A stretch of DNA of 64,000 nt from Psychroserpens sp. (GTDB lineage Bacteria > Bacteroidota > Bacteroidia > Flavobacteriales > Flavobacteriaceae). Where the stretch lies: contig JAEPNY010000002.1 of NCBI GenBank assembly GCA_017643165.1, forward strand, positions 993,016-1,057,015, in the 5' to 3' direction. Below the pieces are notes generated by a model, which did no database searches, had not been told where the DNA came from, and was given only the letters and a program-made list of their open reading frames with translations. Both the position numbers and the translations under genes were made by a program. Shown here in pieces: positions 8,512 through 16,956 of the stretch; positions within the stretch are counted from its first letter, which is position 1; every line of letters begins with the position of its first letter.

Positions 8512-9476
8512 TTCACAATTATATAAGACACTTTATTTTGTTTCAATTCAGTAGATTTGATCTTGTCTGTACTTACAATCAATTTCGGAATTAAATACGA
8601 GGCATTGGAATTATCAATATCGTTGTAATCACATTCGATTTTAAAATCATAAGACTTTATATCCTTATAATCCTTAAGGCTTACATAATAAGATACCTTG
8701 ATCTGTTTAGGAAAATAATTCAATTCGATATCTGAAGGTTTATTAATGATTGTAACTGGTATATCGACAATTCCTTCAGTAAATTTTTCGACGCGTGCCG
8801 TCAACTTAGCGGACTGTTCTGATAGTTTTATTTTATCCGAAATATTTTGAAGATCAAATTTCACTGTCTGATTAATATCTGACTTAAGTTTCTTGAATTC
8901 AATTAGAGCAGTTTGGATCGACATAATCTCTTTAATATCTTCTTCTGCACCTATAACTTTAACAGAATCAGGTTCTAATACAAAGCCTTGTAATGAGTTA
9001 TATCCAGACTCGAAGTTAATATCAGAACGCAGTATCAAAGGAACTTTCTTAGTTGCTAATATTCCGTAAGGTAATTCTAATGAATCTGGAGTAATAGAAA
9101 CAATATTCACTGATTGTCTCATTATTTGATTGAAATCATAACTTCCTTTCTCTGCTAACCATAGATATGCATCATTGTTAAGTTTTGAACACTTCTCAAC
9201 ATCTATTGTATACTCTGGTTTACTAAAATAATACGAGAGTAGATTAAAACCATGGGTAGATACGGTTACATCAATTTGAGGCGTACTGTCCAAAGTAATA
9301 ATCATATTTTCTGGTAAATTTTTATAGGACACCTTAAATGGTATGGTTTCTACATAAGATTCGGATAATTTCGTAATAACCAAAATAATGAATGACAAAA
9401 TCAAGAACAGACCGAAAACATTAAGCTTTTTATTCTTAAGTGATTTAAGTATATATATTCTTAAGTGATTAAACAT
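8508..9476 (-). CDS. YbbR-like domain protein
   Basis: This 322-residue protein has one N-terminal membrane helix (about residues 18-38) and a long extracytoplasmic region made of YbbR-like beta domains. Typical phrases are PFKVSYKNLPENMII, VPLILRSDINFESGY and PDSVKVIGAEEDIKEI. In Firmicutes the YbbR protein CdaR regulates a cyclic-di-AMP synthase; here no such enzyme is next door and the role is open. The gene overlaps the upstream glycosyltransferase gene by 8 bases and coaE by 4, so all three form a compact operon, an arrangement common in Flavobacteria. Confidence 0.85.
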   Translation of the reverse strand: MFNHLRIYILKSLKNKKLNVFGLFLILSFIILVITKLSESYVETIPFKVSYKNLPENMIITLDSTPQIDVTVSTHGFNLLSYYFSKPEYTIDVEKCSKLNNDAYLWLAEKGSYDFNQIMRQSVNIVSITPDSLELPYGILATKKVPLILRSDINFESGYNSLQGFVLEPDSVKVIGAEEDIKEIMSIQTALIEFKKLKSDINQTVKFDLQNISDKIKLSEQSAKLTARVEKFTEGIVDIPVTIINKPSDIELNYFPKQIKVSYYVSLKDYKDIKSYDFKIECDYNDIDNSNASYLIPKLIVSTDKIKSTELKQNKVSYIIVK

Positions 9477-10476
9477 TCTTGAAGAAGAGTTTTGGAAAGT
9501 GTAGTTCTGGATCTTTATTCAGCATATTTATTGCAACCGTAGATTTGAGAAATCCACTTCCATATCCATAAAATTGTATACAAATTGCATATAAGGATTG
9601 AAACGCTACTTTAATATTTTTAGTTTGAATTAAAGCCATTATAAAAGCTAATATAAAATAAACGGCATATAAATATAATCCATATTTAAAATTCAGCAGA
9701 AAAAGGACAAAGGCAATAACAAGTCCTAAAATGAAGAATGTAGGAAACCAATATGTCAATTTTTTCGTTTGTGGATGCCACTTGTTTAAAATAGGTCGCA
9801 CCAATCCAAATTTATAGACTTGCTGGTAAAACTTATTCCAAGAAATTCTTCGCTTATGATATACGTATGCGTTTTGAATTAATACAGTCTTATAACCTAG
9901 TCTATTCAAGCGAATCGACAAATCCGGATCTTCACCTGGGTGAATTGTACCAAATCCTCCAGAATGTTCAAATGCCTTCTTCGAAAGTCCCATATTAAAA
10001 CTTCTTGGCTGAAAACTTGTCGAATCCTTTCCTCCGCGAATACCACCAGTTGTGATAAAAGACGTCATAGAAAAATTAATAGCTTTTTGGAGATCGCTGA
10101 ATGACGCGTGGGCAGCGTCAGGACCGCCGTAACAATCAACTAAATTAGTTGATAAAAATTCAGATACACTTACAAGGTAGGATTTAGGTAAAAGACAGTC
10201 GGAATCAAGAATAATAAAATAATTCCCTTTAGCCTTTTTCATTCCGTAATTTCGAGAATCTCCAGGACCTGAATTAGCTTTATAGTAATAGCTGATGTCT
10301 AGGTTCGAAGTATACTTATCAATAACTGTTTTGCAATCTATTGAGGACCCGTCCTCCACGATCACAATTTCAAATGGAATATCACCTTCAAGACCAAGAA
10401 AACTATGCAATAATTCATCGATCTCATCTGGTCGATTATAAACAGGAATAATAAATGAATACTTCAGGTTGTTCAT
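9469..10476 (-). CDS. Family 2 glycosyltransferase
   Basis: The N-terminal GT-A domain begins YSFIIPVYNRPDE and has the metal-binding DSD in IILDSDCLL (near residues 90-97), then GEDPDLSIRLNRLGY, the acceptor-site ED motif. Two or three hydrophobic segments near the C terminus (about residues 245-300) anchor it in the membrane. It should transfer a sugar from a nucleotide donor to a polysaccharide or lipid acceptor, unknown which. I use the ATG giving MNNLKYSF (335 residues), because a promoter-like TACCTTTG at 10490-10483 overlaps the ATG nine bases upstream, making that longer start unlikely. Confidence 0.9.
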   Translation of the reverse strand: MNNLKYSFIIPVYNRPDEIDELLHSFLGLEGDIPFEIVIVEDGSSIDCKTVIDKYTSNLDISYYYKANSGPGDSRNYGMKKAKGNYFIILDSDCLLPKSYLVSVSEFLSTNLVDCYGGPDAAHASFSDLQKAINFSMTSFITTGGIRGGKDSTSFQPRSFNMGLSKKAFEHSGGFGTIHPGEDPDLSIRLNRLGYKTVLIQNAYVYHKRRISWNKFYQQVYKFGLVRPILNKWHPQTKKLTYWFPTFFILGLVIAFVLFLLNFKYGLYLYAVYFILAFIMALIQTKNIKVAFQSLYAICIQFYGYGSGFLKSTVAINMLNKDPELHFPKLFFKNV

Positions 10477-10482
10477 ACCCAA

Positions 10483-10490
10483 CAAAGGTA
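10483..10490 (-). promoter_or_regulatory. Candidate -7 element of the glycosyltransferase operon
   Basis: On the minus strand this reads TACCTTTG, matching the Bacteroidetes -7 consensus TAnnTTTG. No good -33 element is visible at the normal distance, where the upstream terminator lies. It implies a very short leader for the start at 10476. Confidence 0.4.
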
Positions 10491-10503
10491 ATTAAACAAA
10501 AAA

Positions 10504-10530
10504 CAAAAGCCACCTAGAAGGTGGCTTTTG
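10504..10530 (-). terminator. Intrinsic terminator of the T9SS cargo gene
   Basis: CAAAAGCCACC (10504-10514) pairs perfectly with GGTGGCTTTTG (10520-10530) around a 5-base loop. It is 20 bases beyond the stop of the minus-strand gene at 10550 and has A-rich flanks that give a U-run on that strand. It separates this gene from the glycosyltransferase operon. Confidence 0.88.
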
Positions 10531-10549
10531 CTCTTATATTTTATTAAGC

Positions 10550-12382
10550 TTATTGCTTAATGATTCTAACTGTTTCAGTTACGTTATCGATAGTTACACG
10601 AACGAAATAAGCACCATTACTTAAACCATTCATGTCGATAGCCGTATCAGCGTTGTTAGGAGCAACTCTTAATACTTGTTGACCTAATACGTTAAATACA
10701 GTTACATCTTGAATATCTTTTTGAGCATTCAATAATAACTCACCTTTAACTGGGTTTGGATAGTACGTGAACGCGTTAGCATCTTCTACAGATCCTGTAG
10801 ATAAAGTTGCATCTGCAGTTACTGTAAATCCTCCTTCAGTTCTTCCTGATGAAGGTGGCGCATTACCATCACTCCATACTCTTACATAATAAAGACCTGC
10901 AGGTAGGTTATTAATTGTTAACGTTTCTCCTCCGTTAGCATCAGAACATCCTACTGAGTTTCCAGCAGCTCCATCGCAATCTGTATAAACAGCTACGTTT
11001 GCTTGATCTGAAGTATCTGTAATTGTAGTAACAATACTTAAGTTATTAGAAGATAATGTTAGGTTAACTGAATACCATACGTCAGCAATTTGACCGAACG
11101 TATCACATGTTGGTGGATCACCAGCATCAGTGGTAGCTCCTACTGTTGTACCAGTAGCAGTTACAGTTAAAGTTAAAGCCTCAGCGTTAGCACACTGATC
11201 ATTTGCTGGTGGAGGTGTTGGAGCAACACAAGATACTGTCATATCAAAATCACCAGTACTTCCAAAGTTAAATCCTTCAACAGCGATGTAGTAAGTATCT
11301 GTTCCATTTGCAACAAAAGTTACATTTGATTGACAACACTGTCCACATACTCCGATATTGTCATCATTACCTGCTACGAAAGTTAAGTTACCAGAAGTAC
11401 CAGTATAAACTAATACAGACGTATCGTAAGTTGATGGACAAAGATCAACTGTAATATCTCCAGCTCCTTCAGCAGCACTATCATAAGAGAACCACACGTT
11501 TGGTGCATCCATATCAGCACCACCTCCATCAGGAGCATCGTCTTCATCTAATGTTGCAAGAGAAGTAGAACCCATTAAGTTAGTAGTCGAACAATCGATA
11601 GCCTGTGCGTTAGCAAAGTTATCATTTGCTGGTGGTGGACCTGCCGTAGTTGTGAAACCAGTTGTCACATATGCAGATGTTCCATCTACACCACAATCTG
11701 TTTGTACATATACTTCGTATGCTGTACTAGCAGTTAAAACGTTACCTGTTACTACAGATGTACCAGCAGTAGTACCTGATGCTAAAGCACCTGGAGTACC
11801 TTGAGCTACACCGTCAGGCTGTACTTCCCAGTTATATCCAGTTGTTGTTCCAAAAGCAGGAGCGTCCCAAGAAATTGTAACCGCAACATCTGTTGGTGCT
11901 GCACTTAAGTTTTCTGGATCACCACATGCTGGTGGTGGAGTAACTGTTACAACTATGTTTGACCAGTCTGCATCTGAACCTGCAAAAGATTGATTTAAAA
12001 CGATATCTAAGAATCCGTCTACACTAGGATCATAAGGCGCTGTGAAACTACCCTCAAAAGTCATTGTAGTAGCTGCACCAGAAGTACCTGCACCAGTAGT
12101 TGCAGGATCAATAACAACACTTCCTGCAGTTGTAGTTACAGTTAGATCGGCTTCAGAAGACCAAGGTCCACCTGCACCCTCTGTCCAATCAACAGATACA
12201 GAGAAAGACACGTAAGATCCAGCTGTCGCAGCAGCAGAATTCCCAACATCATTGATATTCAATGTTACTGGAGTACCAGCAGCCACATTAGTAGGGCCAG
12301 GAACTGATGGAAAAGAAAATTGCGCAAATGCCGTCAAAGAACCGAACAACATTGCCACAACTAATAAAGTAATTTTTTTCAT
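10550..12382 (-). CDS. Secreted multidomain protein with T9SS type A sorting domain
   Basis: The 610-residue protein starts with a clear signal peptide (MKKITLLVVAMLFGSLTAFAQ). A beta-rich N-terminal part (22-150) is followed by a fibronectin type III-like segment (about 155-245). Two domains resembling bacterial pre-peptidase C-terminal modules follow, each beginning with a PPANDNFANA/PPANDQCANA phrase. The end carries YYPNPVKGELLL and GLSNGAYFVRVTIDN, which mark a type A T9SS sorting domain. It should be exported across the outer membrane and attached to the cell surface or released. I see no catalytic domain, so an adhesive or structural role is likely. The composition is rich in T, A, G and D, and a strong terminator follows. 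Confidence 0.88.
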   Translation of the reverse strand: MKKITLLVVAMLFGSLTAFAQFSFPSVPGPTNVAAGTPVTLNINDVGNSAAATAGSYVSFSVSVDWTEGAGGPWSSEADLTVTTTAGSVVIDPATTGAGTSGAATTMTFEGSFTAPYDPSVDGFLDIVLNQSFAGSDADWSNIVVTVTPPPACGDPENLSAAPTDVAVTISWDAPAFGTTTGYNWEVQPDGVAQGTPGALASGTTAGTSVVTGNVLTASTAYEVYVQTDCGVDGTSAYVTTGFTTTAGPPPANDNFANAQAIDCSTTNLMGSTSLATLDEDDAPDGGGADMDAPNVWFSYDSAAEGAGDITVDLCPSTYDTSVLVYTGTSGNLTFVAGNDDNIGVCGQCCQSNVTFVANGTDTYYIAVEGFNFGSTGDFDMTVSCVAPTPPPANDQCANAEALTLTVTATGTTVGATTDAGDPPTCDTFGQIADVWYSVNLTLSSNNLSIVTTITDTSDQANVAVYTDCDGAAGNSVGCSDANGGETLTINNLPAGLYYVRVWSDGNAPPSSGRTEGGFTVTADATLSTGSVEDANAFTYYPNPVKGELLLNAQKDIQDVTVFNVLGQQVLRVAPNNADTAIDMNGLSNGAYFVRVTIDNVTETVRIIKQ

Positions 12383-12454
12383 ATTTAGTTGAATTTAATT
12401 ATTAAGTGTTAAAAATATGATAAATCTCTAATAAATTAAAACCACACCTGTATA

Positions 12455-12481
12455 ATCGATAAAAAAACCGTTTTCATCGAT
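12455..12481 (-). terminator. Inverted repeat, possible weak terminator
   Basis: ATCGAT (12455-12460) recurs at 12476-12481, enclosing AAAAC (12465-area) and GTTTT that also pair. It lies downstream of the minus-strand gene ending at 12509, with a run of seven A residues that gives a U-tract on that strand. The stem is interrupted, so the call is tentative. Confidence 0.4.
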
Positions 12482-12508
12482 GAAATGTGTTGATTCGCAG
12501 GTGTCTAG

Positions 12509-14218
12509 TTAATTCTTAATGAAACGATAAACGGAATAGTTTTGAGCCGAATTTACTTCAATAAAATAATATCCGTCAGATAAGAAAGAAAGATCTATTT
12601 CATTGTTATTCAAATCTTTAGTAGAATACAATTTTTGACCTAACATATTGAAGATTCTGACCTCTTGTACCAGTTGGTTTGAACCTATATTGATGATATC
12701 CTTTACTGGATTTGGAAAAATAAAAGCGTCCTTCAAATTAGTCGTTTCTACGCTCAAGGTATTATTACCTTCTGTAATATCTAAGACTTGATTTACAGGT
12801 ACATTATTAACGATATCTACAATACCACTTAACCATGTTACTTTCACATAATCCAAAATCGTTGCATCCCCTACTCCAAAATGCTCTATTCCAGAATTTT
12901 GTGACATATAGCCTTCGCCGCAATGTGTGTAACGATATTGACGTTGACCATTAATTTGGATTTCAATTATAGAACCTATAGCGTCTCTATTGCTAACCGT
13001 ACCGGTAAGTTTGACTTTCAACCAGTTATCATTAGCTAAAACCGACGTGTTTTTCCATAAGAAAATATCATCATCGTTCAAATTAGTAACGACAAGATCC
13101 AGAAGTCCGTCATTATCAATATCCCCTATAGCATTTCCATAGCTTTCTCGAGTATCATTAGGAAAGCTCGAATTATTCAAATTAAAAGTGCTATCGCCAT
13201 TATTAAGAAAGAAACCTCCGGGAAGTGATGCGGTAGAGCCATCTGCTATTGCAGCAACGTAAAGATCTAATTCTGTATCGTTATTCGCATCAAAAAACAC
13301 TGCTCCCCAACTAAAGCTATTAAACTCGGTACCAGATGAAGTGGCGGCATTCGTAAACGTTTCATCTCCATTATTGCGTAATAAATAATTACCGGTCTGA
13401 TTATTCGTAACATAGATATCAAAAAAGCCATCTCGGTCATAATCTCCAACAGTAACTGTCATCGCGTCAATTGCCATATCTGTTCCTGAGCTTGAACTAA
13501 TATCATCAAAGGTTCCGTCTCCATTATTTTTATACATCTTATTCTCAAAAAGGAATCGATCATTAGACACATAGAGATCTTGAAATCCGTCATTATTGAT
13601 ATCGAGAAATGCAGCGCAGAACGACAAGGCAGGGGTCAAATCTATCCCAGCAAAAAAAGACACATCAGAAAATGTGCCGTCACCATTATTTTGATATAGT
13701 TTATTTGGCACTAGGGTAGTTCTATTCGCGAGAAAAACATCAAGATAGCTGTCATTATTGAAATCGCCCCATGTTGCGCCATCGGTATAAAGTACGGTTG
13801 TTGGTAATCCTGTTGTTGCCGTAATATCCTGAAACGTCATACTCCCAGTATTTTCAAGAAGTTTATTTCCGCCTAATTCACTAGTAACAAACAGATCTTT
13901 ATCACCATCATTATCAAAATCCACCCAGGTTGCAGACTTAGTTTCATAATCAATGGATTGTAAACCGAAGTCCTGTTCTACAAAAGATCCATTAACATTT
14001 TTAAAAAACCGTAGTGCTTCTCCATCTTCTGTAGTGAGGGTTAAGTCATCCCAACCATCATTGTCAAAATCATAAAATGCGACACCATTACCAAAAATTG
14101 TATTTCCCGTAGCGACATCAACACCAAGCGACGTCGCTTGATTTTCGAATTGTACTTGTGCCAAAGACACATTCAAAAAACATAAACTTATAATAATAGC
14201 AATGCTTGATATTTTCAT
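12509..14218 (-). CDS. VCBS/FG-GAP repeat protein with ASPIC/UnbV and T9SS domains (copy A)
   Basis: After a signal peptide (residues 1-20, ending SLAQ), the 569-residue protein has about seven repeats of the VCBS/FG-GAP kind. Each contains a calcium-binding-like D-x-D/N-x-D-G-x-x-D loop, such as DFDNDGWDDL, DFDNDGDKDLFV, DINNDGFQDLYV and DIDNDGLLDLVV. These should build a beta-propeller. An ASPIC/UnbV domain follows (about 395-485; NWLKVKLTG to VKVTWLSG), then a type A T9SS sorting domain (IFPNPVKDI to the end). It is a secreted or surface-bound protein of unknown ligand. It lies 15 bases downstream of a paralog of exactly equal length. Confidence 0.92.
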   Translation of the reverse strand: MKISSIAIIISLCFLNVSLAQVQFENQATSLGVDVATGNTIFGNGVAFYDFDNDGWDDLTLTTEDGEALRFFKNVNGSFVEQDFGLQSIDYETKSATWVDFDNDGDKDLFVTSELGGNKLLENTGSMTFQDITATTGLPTTVLYTDGATWGDFNNDSYLDVFLANRTTLVPNKLYQNNGDGTFSDVSFFAGIDLTPALSFCAAFLDINNDGFQDLYVSNDRFLFENKMYKNNGDGTFDDISSSSGTDMAIDAMTVTVGDYDRDGFFDIYVTNNQTGNYLLRNNGDETFTNAATSSGTEFNSFSWGAVFFDANNDTELDLYVAAIADGSTASLPGGFFLNNGDSTFNLNNSSFPNDTRESYGNAIGDIDNDGLLDLVVTNLNDDDIFLWKNTSVLANDNWLKVKLTGTVSNRDAIGSIIEIQINGQRQYRYTHCGEGYMSQNSGIEHFGVGDATILDYVKVTWLSGIVDIVNNVPVNQVLDITEGNNTLSVETTNLKDAFIFPNPVKDIINIGSNQLVQEVRIFNMLGQKLYSTKDLNNNEIDLSFLSDGYYFIEVNSAQNYSVYRFIKN

Positions 14219-14233
14219 AGGGCACCGAATACA

Positions 14234-15943
14234 TTAGTGTTTGATTAAGCGATGGTTAGTTATGCCTGTTTTAGTCTTGACTTTTAAGATATAGTGTCCT
14301 TGCGCTAAAAAAGAAATATCAATTTGGGATGATAGATTTTTATTGGAAACAAATACAACTTGTCCCAGTGCATTTATAATCTCTAAAGATTCTAAAGGGT
14401 TGTTCGTTACAATATTGACAACATCTTCGGCAGGGTTTGGAAAAATGATGGCATCATCTTTTTCAACTTTGATGACATCTAAGGTATTATTGCCTTCAGT
14501 AATAGAGAACAATTGATTAACTGGTACATCATTAAAGATTTCAACCAATCCGCTTAACCATGTTATTTTTACATAATCGATAAGTGTCGCGTCACCAACA
14601 CCAAAATGCTCAACACCAGAATTTTGTGACATATAGCCTTCGCCTAGATGTGTATAACGGTATTGTTTCTCACCATTTATTCCAATTTCTATCCAAGATC
14701 CTATTGCATTCTTATTACTGGTCGTTCCTGTCAATTTCAACTTTAACCAATTGTTGGTTGTTGTAGATACATTTTTCCATAAGAATATATTCTTACCCAA
14801 TCCGTTAGTTACTGCGATATCCATTAGTCCATCATTATTGATATCACCCATCGCGTTTGAATAACTTGATCTATTATCATTTGGAAAACAACTGTTGCTT
14901 AATGAAAATGAACCATTCCCATTATTTTCATAAAATGCCGCAGATAAATAACCTCCAGCATTTGTATCTTCCAATGAACCACTGACATATAAATCTAATT
15001 CTTTGTTATTATCTGCATCGATAAACAGCGCTCCCCATCCAATACTATTGAAAGTCGTTAAGGTAGGGCCGGCAACATTGGTAAAGGTCTCGTCGCCGTT
15101 ATTACGCAGAAGCTCATTTCCACCTTGCGTATTTGTCACATATATATCGACATAACCATCATTATTGTAGTCATCAACAGTAACTGACATGGCATCTATA
15201 CTAATATTGGTTCCAGAGGAAACGCTAATATCAGTAAATGTTCCGTTACCATTATTTTTATACAATTTGTTTGGCATATTGACTTTATCGTTCGATACAT
15301 AAAGGTCTTGATAACCATCATTATTTATATCTAAAAATGCCGAACAAAACGAATAAAGTGGTGTCAGATCTATTCCAGCGAAGAGTGTCACATCTTGAAA
15401 CGTACCATCGCCATTGTTCTTATATAATTTATTAGGAATGAAAAAAGTTCTATTACTTAGAAAGACATCTAAATAACCATCATTATTATAATCTCCCCAT
15501 GATGCACCATAGGTATATAAGTTAGCCAATGATAATCCTGTCGTATCTGTAATATCGACAAAAGTCATATTTCCTTGATTCTCTAATAATTTGTTGTTAA
15601 CCGTTTCGCTCGTAACGAATAGGTCATTATCACCATCATTATCAAAATCTACCCACGTAACAGACTTGGTATCATAGGTTAAATACTGGAGCTGATAATT
15701 TTGTTCTACAAAGGTCCCATTGACATTTTTAAATATGCGAATTCCGTCATTGAGATCGGTAGCGAAAGTTATATCGTCCCATCCATCATTATCAAAATCA
15801 AAGAATGATATGCCATTACCGAGATATGTATCTCCAGCAGTAACAGGAATTCCTAAGGCATTCGCTTGATCTTCAAATTGAATTTGACTAAAACCTTTAA
15901 AGAAAATGAGGGCAAAAAGAATTAAAGTAATTTTGATTTTCAT
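14234..15943 (-). CDS. VCBS/FG-GAP repeat protein with ASPIC/UnbV and T9SS domains (copy B)
   Basis: This is the upstream member of a tandem pair. It also has 569 residues and the same order: signal peptide (ending KGFSQ), about seven D-x-D-x-D-G propeller repeats (DFDNDGWDDITF, DFDNDGDNDLFV, DYNNDGYLDVFL and others), ASPIC/UnbV domain, and T9SS sorting domain (IIFPNPAEDVV to the end). Several blocks are identical to copy A, for example RYTH, GEGYMSQNSG and EHFGVGDAT. The two are therefore a duplication, diverged most in the signal peptide and sorting domain. They are probably transcribed together, with this copy first. Confidence 0.92.
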   Translation of the reverse strand: MKIKITLILFALIFFKGFSQIQFEDQANALGIPVTAGDTYLGNGISFFDFDNDGWDDITFATDLNDGIRIFKNVNGTFVEQNYQLQYLTYDTKSVTWVDFDNDGDNDLFVTSETVNNKLLENQGNMTFVDITDTTGLSLANLYTYGASWGDYNNDGYLDVFLSNRTFFIPNKLYKNNGDGTFQDVTLFAGIDLTPLYSFCSAFLDINNDGYQDLYVSNDKVNMPNKLYKNNGNGTFTDISVSSGTNISIDAMSVTVDDYNNDGYVDIYVTNTQGGNELLRNNGDETFTNVAGPTLTTFNSIGWGALFIDADNNKELDLYVSGSLEDTNAGGYLSAAFYENNGNGSFSLSNSCFPNDNRSSYSNAMGDINNDGLMDIAVTNGLGKNIFLWKNVSTTTNNWLKLKLTGTTSNKNAIGSWIEIGINGEKQYRYTHLGEGYMSQNSGVEHFGVGDATLIDYVKITWLSGLVEIFNDVPVNQLFSITEGNNTLDVIKVEKDDAIIFPNPAEDVVNIVTNNPLESLEIINALGQVVFVSNKNLSSQIDISFLAQGHYILKVKTKTGITNHRLIKH

Positions 15944-15968
15944 TTTATAATAGACTAAGAGACCAACT

Positions 15969-15976
15969 CAAATCTA
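15969..15976 (-). promoter_or_regulatory. Candidate -7 element for the VCBS gene pair
   Basis: The minus strand reads TAGATTTG, which matches TAnnTTTG. It lies 26 bases before the start codon of copy B. A TTG is found only about 26 bases further upstream, longer than the usual 19-21, so the -33 element is doubtful. Confidence 0.35.
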
Positions 15977-16040
15977 TTAAATTTTCTCATTGTATTCACT
16001 TTCAATGGTTAAACGGATAAAAACAATAGATAAAATGAAA

Positions 16041-16067
16041 AAACCGATACTTTCGTATCGGTTTTTA
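16041..16067 (-). terminator. Intrinsic terminator of fabI
   Basis: AAAACCGATAC (16041-16051) pairs perfectly with GTATCGGTTTT (16056-16066) around TTTC. The 5' A-rich stretch gives the U-tract on the minus strand. It lies about 24 bases past the fabI stop. Confidence 0.88.
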
Positions 16068-16089
16068 ATCTATAAAAAAGTAATAAATT

Positions 16090-16908
16090 CTACTCTTCAG
16101 GTGCGAATACTTCCATAACAGCATCACTCACACCCATATTACTAAACCCACCATCATTGAATAAGTTTTGAAGTGTTACACGTTTAGTAAGGTCACTAAA
16201 TAAAGTAATCGTATAATTAGCACAGTCTAATGCCGTGGCATTTCCTAATGGCGACATCTTTTCCGCATAATTGATAAAACCATCAAATCCTTTAACACCT
16301 TGACCGGCAGTGGTTGGTGTAGGAGATTGAGAGATTGTATTAACTCTGACGTTTTTATCTCTTCCAAAGAAATACCCAAAGCTTCTAGCGATACTTTCTA
16401 AATATGCTTTGTTATCTGCCATATCGTTATAATCAGGAAATACGCGCTGAGCCGCCATATAAGTTAAAGCTACAATACTTCCCCATTCGTTCATTGCATC
16501 AGACTTATATAAAGTTTGCATGACTTTGTGAAAAGACATTGCAGACACGTCGGTTCCTTTTTGAGTCCAATCATATTTCTGATCTGTATATGCTCTACCT
16601 TTCCTAACGTTAACAGACATGCCTATTGAATGCAGTACGAAATCCAGTTTTCCGCCAAGAATTTCCATAGACTTTGAAACTAAATTTTCTAGATCCTCGA
16701 TAGATGTTGCATCAGCCGGAATAATCTCAGAACCTGTTTTTTCAGCAAGCTCATTTATTTGACCCATACGCATCGCAATTGGAGCATTAGTTAACACGAA
16801 CGTACCACCTTCCTCATGAACTCGTTCAGCTGTTTTCCATGCGATCGAATTAGCGTCTAAAGCGCCAAAAATAATTCCGCGTTTTCCTTTTAATAAATTA
16901 TATGCCAT
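16090..16908 (-). CDS. fabI: Enoyl-[acyl-carrier-protein] reductase (NADH)
   Basis: FabI reduces the trans-2-enoyl-ACP intermediate in the last step of each fatty-acid elongation cycle. The short-chain dehydrogenase fold begins with the cofactor-binding GIIFGALDANSIAWKTA. The active-site pattern Y-x6-K is present in PDYNDMADNK, and SQSPTPTTAGQGVKGF matches the substrate loop. Residue 86-100 LDFVLHSIGMS is also characteristic. The 272 residues are typical of FabI in Bacteroidetes. It has its own terminator and a TATCTTTG -7 element upstream, so it is probably a single-gene unit following recN. Confidence 0.95.
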   Translation of the reverse strand: MAYNLLKGKRGIIFGALDANSIAWKTAERVHEEGGTFVLTNAPIAMRMGQINELAEKTGSEIIPADATSIEDLENLVSKSMEILGGKLDFVLHSIGMSVNVRKGRAYTDQKYDWTQKGTDVSAMSFHKVMQTLYKSDAMNEWGSIVALTYMAAQRVFPDYNDMADNKAYLESIARSFGYFFGRDKNVRVNTISQSPTPTTAGQGVKGFDGFINYAEKMSPLGNATALDCANYTITLFSDLTKRVTLQNLFNDGGFSNMGVSDAVMEVFAPEE

Positions 16909-16945
16909 TCTATGTATTTTTAGTTGTTAGTTCGAAAATTAAGTT

Positions 16946-16953
16946 CAAAGATA
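16946..16953 (-). promoter_or_regulatory. Candidate -7 element of fabI
   Basis: The minus strand reads TATCTTTG, an exact match to the Bacteroidetes -7 consensus, 37 bases before the fabI start. The -33 region would lie inside the end of recN, and no clear TTTG is found there. Confidence 0.5.
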
Positions 16954-16956
16954 GTA

